From Hyphomicrobiales bacterium (GTDB lineage: Bacteria; Pseudomonadota; Alphaproteobacteria; Rhizobiales; Beijerinckiaceae), in the NCBI GenBank assembly GCA_019075865.1, contig JAGXAN010000003.1:186001-250000 (forward strand): 64,000 bases of DNA, written 5' to 3'. This document shows positions 55,674 to 64,000 of the stretch, piece by piece. A program made the position numbers and the translations under genes. The notes beneath the pieces were generated by a model that searched no databases, had not been told where the DNA came from, and worked only from the letters and a program-made list of their open reading frames with translations. The first letter of the stretch is position 1. The number at the start of each line of letters is the position of its first letter.

Positions 55674-56620
55674 GGGTTTTCTGACTTTTGGTTCAGCACG
55701 CGCAGCACGTTGCTGGCGGTGAGGGCAGAGACGCGAATATTGGATTCATGCGTCACGCCCGCGATATGTGGGGTGAGGATCAGGTGGTCTATGCCGGCGA
55801 AAATCGCACCGCGATCGGCCGTTACCGGCTCCTGGTCGAAAACGTCCAGCGCCGCGCCGCCGAGCTTGCCAGAGCGCAGGGCTGCTGCGAGCGCAACCTC
55901 CTCGACTATGCCGCCGCGTGCCGCATTGATGAGAATGGCACCTTGTTTCATTTCGCCCAGGGATGCCGCGTTGATGATATTGCGGGTTTCGTCGGTCAGC
56001 GGCACGTGCAGGCTGATGATATCGGCGTCCGCCAGCAATTGCGGCAGGGTGGCCGGGCGAACCCCCATGCCCAGCCATACAGCGGCGTCATTGGGCACAA
56101 ACGGGTCATGGGCAATGATGTTCATGCCAAAGGCGTGGGCGCGGCGCGCGGTCTCGCGGGCGATGGCACCAAAACCGATGAGGCCAAGCGTGCGGCCGTG
56201 GATTTCACCGCCTGCACCAAGGGCTTCCCGGGGCCAGGCACCGGCCACCAGCGTCGGCGTAGCGGCAAAGGCGCGCCGGACCAATTGCAAACAGGCTCCG
56301 ATTACGTATTCGGCGACCGCGATATCATTGGCACCGGTGGCAGGGCAAACGGCGATGTTGCGGGCTTTGCAGGCGGCAAGGTCGATATTGTCGAGCCCGA
56401 CACCGAGGCGGCCAATGACTTCGAGCTGTGCACCAGCCTCCAGCCATTGCCCGCGCACCTGCGAGCGGTTGCGCACGATCCAGGCGCGGGCCCCGTTCAG
56501 GGCATTGGCCAGATCCTGCGGGCGGTCGACAAGGCCGGGATGATAGAGCACCGGATAGTGGCGCGCGAGGCCCTCAACCGCTGCTTCATCCATGAATTCG
56601 CTGATGACGATGGTGGCCAT
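55670..56620 (-). CDS. D-isomer-specific 2-hydroxyacid dehydrogenase, SlcC-like
   Basis: A 316-residue NAD-dependent dehydrogenase of the SerA/D-lactate family. The Rossmann motif is GRTLGLIGFGAIARETARRA, the catalytic Arg is in ARGGIVEEVALAAAL, and Glu and His are in FDQEPV and LTPHIAGVT. It begins MATIVISEFMDEAAVEGLA, an N-terminus that I recall from (S)-sulfolactate dehydrogenases (SlcC). It overlaps the ComC-like gene by four bases. No sulfolyase (suyAB) gene is in view, so sulfolactate is a hypothesis. Confidence 0.87.
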   Translation of the reverse strand: MATIVISEFMDEAAVEGLARHYPVLYHPGLVDRPQDLANALNGARAWIVRNRSQVRGQWLEAGAQLEVIGRLGVGLDNIDLAACKARNIAVCPATGANDIAVAEYVIGACLQLVRRAFAATPTLVAGAWPREALGAGGEIHGRTLGLIGFGAIARETARRAHAFGMNIIAHDPFVPNDAAVWLGMGVRPATLPQLLADADIISLHVPLTDETRNIINAASLGEMKQGAILINAARGGIVEEVALAAALRSGKLGGAALDVFDQEPVTADRGAIFAGIDHLILTPHIAGVTHESNIRVSALTASNVLRVLNQKSENP

Positions 56621-56711
56621 GTCAGGCGCCGCGACGGGAAGGAGCCAACGCGCATTCGCGGTGATCCGGGGTTTTGGATTTTATCTGGCGACGATTGTCG
56701 GTGCGGATGAT

Positions 56712-56769
56712 GCCGAAAGCGACTTTCGGCTGCTTGACACTTTCGACGCCAGAAGATTCACCTCTGGCG
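56712..56769. other. Two consecutive hairpins upstream of the dehydrogenase pair
   Basis: A perfect GCCGAAAG-CGA-CTTTCGGC hairpin (56712-56730) is followed by CGCCAGA/TCTGGCG with a nine-base loop (56747-56769). Both lie about 90-150 bp upstream of the SlcC-like start, within a 255-bp gene-free gap, and could shape the leader of that mRNA or act as protein-binding sites. Confidence 0.45.
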
Positions 56770-56875
56770 TACACATGGCATTGAGGAAAGGACATTGACG
56801 CTTCCTGCGGTTTGATTTTTTGTCAAACAATCAGCTTAAAGCGGCGAATGTCAAGGGCCCGCGAAGCGGCAGATG

Positions 56876-59731
<2,856 letters not shown>

Positions 59732-59974
59732 CAACGGACCTTTCGGGTTCCTTTGGGTGCTTTTTATCCAGCCAATTTGCTGAATGAAGCGGGCAGAGAA
59801 AGCCGACAAACGACAGCGCCCCCTGAATGGAGGCTGATTTGCCAACAATAATTTCAAGCTAGGAGATAAGTGTGCGTGCAAACCTTGTCAATGCGCCGGG
59901 GCGCGGGGACTTGGTCTTGTCTGGCCATGGCTCGTAACCTTTTCGTTATCGGCAGCCAAATAAAGGGGTGGCGG

Positions 59975-60352
59975 CTACCAGGCTTCGGTTTGGTTGCGAT
60001 GCCAGGTGGCGGGTCTGGAGTGCGGCTTGTCCAGCAAAGGCGGGCGCACCCTTGCATAGGGCGGGGCGGGGTCAGCCTGATATTCGCTTGGTGGTGCCAG
60101 CATGTCGCCAACCCCGCTGTCACCACGGCCGCCCCAATTGTAATCGAGACGAACGTGTCCGGAAATGCGCACGCAACTCGATGAACCGGCAACCGCCACA
60201 AATCCAGCGCCATAGGCGGCGCAGGGGGAAGCGGCTTGGCGCGAAACGGTGGGCAGCGAGCCATGCAGGCGCGGCAGGCCCTCTGCCAGGACGCAAGCCG
60301 GTTGCAGTACAAGCCAAAAAGCCGCTGTAGCCATGCTCGGTCTGAGAATCAC
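59975..60352 (-). CDS. Small exported protein with porin-like N-terminal motif
   Basis: A 125-residue protein with a signal peptide (about residues 7-24, cleavage after VLA). The mature part has CAAYGAGFVAVAGSSSCVRI followed by SGHVRLDYNW, resembling the N-terminus of alphaproteobacterial Porin_2 proteins, where a disulfide and a first beta strand occur. The protein stops far short of a full porin barrel, so it is a small exported relative or the remnant of a porin. The start is GTG at 60352 with AAAGG upstream. It is unlinked to nearby genes. Confidence 0.62.
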   Translation of the reverse strand: MILRPSMATAAFWLVLQPACVLAEGLPRLHGSLPTVSRQAASPCAAYGAGFVAVAGSSSCVRISGHVRLDYNWGGRGDSGVGDMLAPPSEYQADPAPPYARVRPPLLDKPHSRPATWHRNQTEAW

Positions 60353-60517
60353 GCGCGGGAACCTTTCATCTGGGATGTCACCGATTTGTTTGGTTCAGCC
60401 TTTACGGCCCTTGACTCATGGGTCGTCGGTAAACGTGGCAACAAAATGGAAATATGGCGGTAAACGCCGGTGCTGCACATAAATTTTTCGGGTGCGACTT
60501 TAATGTCGCAAACCTTG

Positions 60518-61117
60518 TCACGGTGCGGATTTGGGCAATGGATCATTTTCCAACCGCGCGAAAAGCAAGTGGTCCTGCCATTGTCCAGCGATGCGCAAAT
60601 AGCTGCGCGCCAGGCCCTCCTGCGAGAAACCGGTGGCTTTCAAAAGATTGATGGAAGCATTGTTTCGCGGCAGGCAGGCGGCCTCAAGCCGGTGCAATCG
60701 CAACTGGCCGAAACTATATTGGGTCAAGGCCCGCACGGCGCGCGACATATAATGCTGGCCGGCATAGGGCGCACCCATCCAGTAGCCGAGCGTCGCGGCT
60801 TGGGCGACGCCACGACGGATGTGGCCCAGCGTCACGCCGCCGACCAGTTGATTGTCGGTGCGGCGAAAAATCAGGAAGGCCAGCGACTCTTCGTTTTCGG
60901 CTTCGATTATATGCCGCCGCACCCTGCGTCGGAACGATGTTCGGGTGAAATCATCATCGGGCCAGATCGGTTCCCATTGGGCGAGAAATGCCTGGCTCTT
61001 TTCGCGCAAATCCACCCAGGCCTCGAAATCGCGCATTTCAGGCAGGCGCATGTAGATGTCCTCGCCGCGCAGGATCGGGCTGGAACTGAGGGGCGAGGTG
61101 ATGCCAAAAAGCGCCAT
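60518..61117 (-). CDS. GNAT family N-acetyltransferase (RimJ-like)
   Basis: A 199-residue acetyltransferase of the RimJ/RimL group. It shows LRLPEMRDFEAWVDLRE-like N-terminal helix as YMRLPEMRDFEAWVDLR, the acetyl-CoA-binding loop YAGQHYMSRAVRALTQYSFG and the C-terminal LLKATGFSQEGLARSYLRI typical of RimJ. It may acetylate a ribosomal protein N-terminus, but other substrates are possible. It lies 9 bp downstream of the M16 peptidase gene, as in other Hyphomicrobiales. AAGGT precedes the ATG. Confidence 0.9.
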   Translation of the reverse strand: MALFGITSPLSSSPILRGEDIYMRLPEMRDFEAWVDLREKSQAFLAQWEPIWPDDDFTRTSFRRRVRRHIIEAENEESLAFLIFRRTDNQLVGGVTLGHIRRGVAQAATLGYWMGAPYAGQHYMSRAVRALTQYSFGQLRLHRLEAACLPRNNASINLLKATGFSQEGLARSYLRIAGQWQDHLLFARLENDPLPKSAP

Positions 61118-61126
61118 GGAAGTACC

Positions 61127-62389
61127 TTATATCCCCGACAGGTGCCGCGCGATCTTTTCGGCACTCATGATCTTGCCAATCGGCCCGATCGCCGCAATCG
61201 CCGGCTTGGATCGCAGAAGTTTTCGACCCGTTGCGCGCACTTCCTCCAATTCGATGGAGTCAATTTTGCCGATGATTTCGGCGCGCGTCAATTCACGGCC
61301 AAAGATCAGCACCTGGCGGGCTATCTGTTCGGCGCGGGCGGATGAAGATTCGAGTGCCGTGAGCAGCGAGACCTTCATTTGTGCCTTGGCGCGTTGCAAT
61401 TCCGGGAGGGTCAGCGAATGCGCCGTTTCGGTCAGGCAATCCAGCGCCAGCGGCACAAGGTCGGCGCTGTCCTTCTGGCTGCAGGCGGCGTAGAAACCGA
61501 ATAGGCCGGTGTCGGCATAGCCCCAGTTGAAAGTGTAGATTGAATAGGCCAAGCCGCGCTTTTCGCGCAATTCCTGGAACAGTCGCGATGACATGCCCCC
61601 GCCTGCGGCATTGGCAAACAGGTAGGCGGCGTAATTATGCGGATCCAGAAACGACAGCCCCTCAAACCCGAGCACGATATGGGCCTGCTCCAGTTTGCGT
61701 TTGAGGAGGCGACTGCCACCCACATATCGGGCGGCAGGTGCGGGTTGCAGAGGGTTTTCCGGCAGGCTGGCAAAATGCTGGCTGGCGGCCTCGACAATCT
61801 CAAGGTGTTGCAGGGCACCGGCGGCAGCAATCACCGTGTTGTGCGTGTTGTAATGACGCTTGAGATAGGTGTCGATATGGTCTTTTTCAAAATTCTGCAC
61901 GGTTTCGGGCGTGCCCAGAATGGCGCGGCCGATGGGCTGGTCGGGAAAAGCCGTGTGGTTGAATATTTCGAAAACCAGATCGTCGGGCGTATCCTCGGCG
62001 GCGCTGATTTCCTGTAGAATCACATTTTTCTCGCGCGTCAATTCGTCCTTGTCGAACAGGCTGTCGGTGAGAATGTCGGCAAGTATGTCAATGGCGAGAT
62101 CGCAATCGGCAGCAAGCACGCGGGCGTAATAGGCGGTCTGCTCAACCCCGGTTGCGGCGTTGAGATCACCGCCGGCGTTTTCGATTTCCTCCGCGATCTG
62201 GCGGGCGTCGCGACGGCGCGTGCCCTTGAAAGCCATGTGCTCCAGCAGATGGGAAAGACCATGCTCGGCCTCGTTCTCGTGCCGGGAGCCGGTGCCGATG
62301 AAAACCCCAAGGCTGGTGGTCTCCACTTGGGGCATGGTGTCGGTGACAATGCGCAGGCCCGAGGCCAGCGTCGTGATTTCGACGCTCAT
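61127..62389 (-). CDS. M16 family zinc metallopeptidase (processing peptidase-like)
   Basis: A 420-residue protein related to mitochondrial processing peptidase beta. The inverted zinc-binding motif is HLLEHMAFKGT (HxxEH), with a downstream Glu in IENAGGDLNAATGVEQTAYY as the third ligand region. The C-terminal half is the non-catalytic M16 domain. Bacterial relatives act on small peptides and signal fragments. It is coupled to thrC by a four-base overlap and is followed by the rimJ-like gene. Confidence 0.93.
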   Translation of the reverse strand: MSVEITTLASGLRIVTDTMPQVETTSLGVFIGTGSRHENEAEHGLSHLLEHMAFKGTRRRDARQIAEEIENAGGDLNAATGVEQTAYYARVLAADCDLAIDILADILTDSLFDKDELTREKNVILQEISAAEDTPDDLVFEIFNHTAFPDQPIGRAILGTPETVQNFEKDHIDTYLKRHYNTHNTVIAAAGALQHLEIVEAASQHFASLPENPLQPAPAARYVGGSRLLKRKLEQAHIVLGFEGLSFLDPHNYAAYLFANAAGGGMSSRLFQELREKRGLAYSIYTFNWGYADTGLFGFYAACSQKDSADLVPLALDCLTETAHSLTLPELQRAKAQMKVSLLTALESSSARAEQIARQVLIFGRELTRAEIIGKIDSIELEEVRATGRKLLRSKPAIAAIGPIGKIMSAEKIARHLSGI

Positions 62390-63783
62390 TTGCGCAACCG
62401 CTCCTCAATGAAACGCTCGACCTTGGCCGCATCGGCGGGAAGGTAGCTGACATGCTCGCGGCGGCTGAGCAAATCGGCCAGATGGGGTGGCAGGCCCGGT
62501 CGCACGCCTGTGGCCGCTTCCACGGCATCCGGGAATTTGGCAGGATGGGCGGTGCCAAGGGTAACGACTGGAATATGCGGTGCCTTTTTGACCTGGCGTC
62601 GTGCCACCGAAACCGCGACGGCGGTGTGGGGGTCAAGGATGTAGCCGGTCTTGTGATAGGTGTCGGAGATTTCGGCGGTGGTTTGCGGCTCGAATGTGGT
62701 GGCGGCGTCAAAATCCTTGCGGATATTGGCGAGGGCCGCTTGCGGCAGGGTGAAGCTGCGCGACTGCGCCAATGTTGCCATTTGCGCGCGAATGGTGTCG
62801 GCATCGCGGTTTTGCACCTCAAATAGCAGGCGCTCAAAATTCGAGGAAATCTGGATGTCCATCGAGGGGGACTGCGTGGCGGCGACGCCGGTGATGGCGT
62901 AAGTGCCGCTCTCCAGCGTACGCGCCAGAATGTCATTGGCATTGGTGGCGATTGTCAGGCGCTCGATGGGCAGCCCCATGCGACCGGCGATATAGCCGGC
63001 CAGAATATCGCCAAAATTACCAGTGGGCACACAATAGGAGATTTTGCGGTGCGGGCTGCCGAGCACGGCGGCACTGGTGAAATAATAGGAAATCTGCGCC
63101 ATGACGCGCGCCCAGTTGATTGAATTGATGCCCGACAATCCCACCCTGTCGGCAAAGGCGTGATGATTGAACAGACCCTTGATGATGGCCTGGCAATCAT
63201 CAAACGTGCCATCAACCGCGATGGCATGCACATTGGGGCTGTCGACGCAGGTCATTTGGCGGCGTTGCACTTCCGAGACGCGGCCATTTGGAAACAGGAT
63301 GAAAACGTCAACCTGGCCAAGCCCCGCGAAAGCTTCGATGGCGGCGGCACCGGTATCGCCGGAGGTTGCGCCGACTATGGTGGCACGCTGGCCGCGCGCG
63401 CGCAATTCATGGTCCATCAGACGCCCGAGCAATTGCATCGCCACATCCTTGAACGCCAGGGTGGGGCCGTGAAACAATTCCAGCACGAACAGATTGTCGT
63501 CGATTTGTACCAGCGGCGTAACCGCGCTGTGGCGAAACGGTGCGTAGGCAGCGCCGATCATGGCTTCAAGGTCGGCTGCGGCAATGGAATCGCCAATAAA
63601 CGGCGTCATCACATTTTGGGCCACCGTGGTGAAGGGAAGGCCGGCGTGCGATTTCAGGGTGGTCGCGTCAAGCTGCGGGATGGTGCGCGGCATGTAGAGG
63701 CCGCCATCGCGGGCCAGCCCCGCCAGCATTGCATCGCTGAAGGATAATTCAGGCGCTTGGCCGCGGGTCGAGATATATTGCAT
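62386..63783 (-). CDS. thrC: Threonine synthase
   Basis: PLP-dependent enzyme converting O-phosphohomoserine to threonine, 465 residues, of the long bacterial type. The N-terminus MQYISTRGQAPELSFSDAML is typical; the PLP lysine lies in GPTLAFKDVAMQLLGR, followed by the phosphate-binding ATSGDTGAAAIEAF. The C-terminal VVTLGTAHPAKFPDAVEAAT is a conserved feature. It sits between a SURF1 gene and the M16 peptidase, a conserved block in this order of bacteria. Confidence 0.96.
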   Translation of the reverse strand: MQYISTRGQAPELSFSDAMLAGLARDGGLYMPRTIPQLDATTLKSHAGLPFTTVAQNVMTPFIGDSIAAADLEAMIGAAYAPFRHSAVTPLVQIDDNLFVLELFHGPTLAFKDVAMQLLGRLMDHELRARGQRATIVGATSGDTGAAAIEAFAGLGQVDVFILFPNGRVSEVQRRQMTCVDSPNVHAIAVDGTFDDCQAIIKGLFNHHAFADRVGLSGINSINWARVMAQISYYFTSAAVLGSPHRKISYCVPTGNFGDILAGYIAGRMGLPIERLTIATNANDILARTLESGTYAITGVAATQSPSMDIQISSNFERLLFEVQNRDADTIRAQMATLAQSRSFTLPQAALANIRKDFDAATTFEPQTTAEISDTYHKTGYILDPHTAVAVSVARRQVKKAPHIPVVTLGTAHPAKFPDAVEAATGVRPGLPPHLADLLSRREHVSYLPADAAKVERFIEERLRK

Positions 63784-63860
63784 GGGTTTTCCGATGGAAC
63801 CGAGCTAGGGAAGATCAGCGCTGCCTAGCACGTGTGCGCGACAGGCTCAAATGCTGCGGC

Positions 63861-64000
63861 TCAATTCCCGCGCAAGCGTTTGATGATAAAGCCGACAAAC
63901 ACGCCAATCAGGCCAAGGGCGAGGCCAAACCAGGTCAGCGCATAGGACATGTGGTTGTTGGGGATGTCGATTTCGGTGGAGCCACCCAATGGTAATTGGT
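63861..64000 (-). CDS. SURF1 family protein, 5'-truncated by window edge
   Basis: Only the last 45 codons are present, ending in TGA at 63861. The translation contains IPNNHMSYALTWFGLALGLIG followed by a second hydrophobic segment and a basic tail. The NNH-SYA-TW-G motif and the single C-terminal membrane helix match the end of SURF1, an assembly factor for cytochrome c oxidase. The N-terminal part lies outside the window. The gene precedes thrC on the same strand. Confidence 0.85.
   Translation of the reverse strand, partial: QLPLGGSTEIDIPNNHMSYALTWFGLALGLIGVFVGFIIKRLRGN

Noticed and set aside
60493-60510. TGCGAC/GTCGCA hairpin downstream of the rimJ-like gene as a terminator
   Set aside because: The stem is only six bp and is not followed by a T run on either strand, so it is not reported as a terminator.

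Overview
The window is a GC-rich chromosomal segment of an alphaproteobacterium, most likely of the order Hyphomicrobiales (Rhizobiales). Support comes from the clustered mdh-sucC-sucD-sucA-sucB-lpd TCA operon, a zinc-ribbon/DUF3426 gene next to ftsEX, proC beside a YbjN protein, the SURF1-thrC-M16 peptidase-acetyltransferase block, and a DUF3126 protein. A crotonyl-CoA carboxylase/reductase gene (ethylmalonyl-CoA pathway) and a PQQ alcohol dehydrogenase with a lanthanide-type active site suggest a soil or plant-associated organism able to use alcohols and C2 or C1-derived carbon, for example a Beijerinckiaceae/Methylobacteriaceae-like lineage. The species cannot be named from the sequence alone.

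Layout. 1-9.2 kb: TCA-cycle operon on the minus strand, with an SDR and a MAPEG protein between sucB and lpd. 9.5-21.7 kb: an MFS exporter followed by housekeeping genes (hpt, ftsEX, proC, ychF, cobO, prfC). 22-26.4 kb: ccr, then a solitary archaeal-type ATPase behind a perfect 24-bp palindrome, a duplicated-domain DUF3126 protein and a flavin reductase. 26.7-32.5 kb: a complete branched-chain amino acid-type ABC transporter operon (livHMGF, a small membrane protein, livK) behind a textbook sigma-54 promoter and ended by a strong terminator. 32.5-37.4 kb: a phosphopantetheinyl transferase, a TetR regulator, xseA coupled to an unknown protein, and a SCO copper protein.

37.5-45.3 kb is a self-contained catabolic island. 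An IclR regulator is divergent from quiC-pcaH-pcaG-BKACE-pcaB-pcaL. Dehydroshikimate would be converted to protocatechuate, ring-cleaved and taken to 3-oxoadipate. No pcaIJ or pcaF is present here; a DUF849/BKACE enzyme sits where they would be expected and probably cleaves 3-oxoadipate with acetyl-CoA. 45.3-51.8 kb: a GIY-YIG protein, a DEAD-box helicase, and a quinoprotein module made of a PQQ dehydrogenase with a D-Y-D motif and a periplasmic binding protein fused to cytochrome c, followed by a TauE/SafE permease.

51.8-64 kb: a divergent ClC-CBS protein, a 2OG-Fe(II) oxygenase, a pair of opposite-family 2-hydroxyacid dehydrogenases resembling the sulfolactate pair SlcC/ComC, secA, a small porin-like exported protein, and the rimJ-like/M16/thrC/SURF1 block. 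I saw no tRNA or rRNA genes, CRISPR arrays, insertion sequences or prophage. The most novel-looking items are the binding-protein/cytochrome c fusion beside the lanthanide-type dehydrogenase, the BKACE-containing pca operon, the palindrome-controlled ATPase with a degraded nuclease motif, and the unknown protein coupled to xseA.
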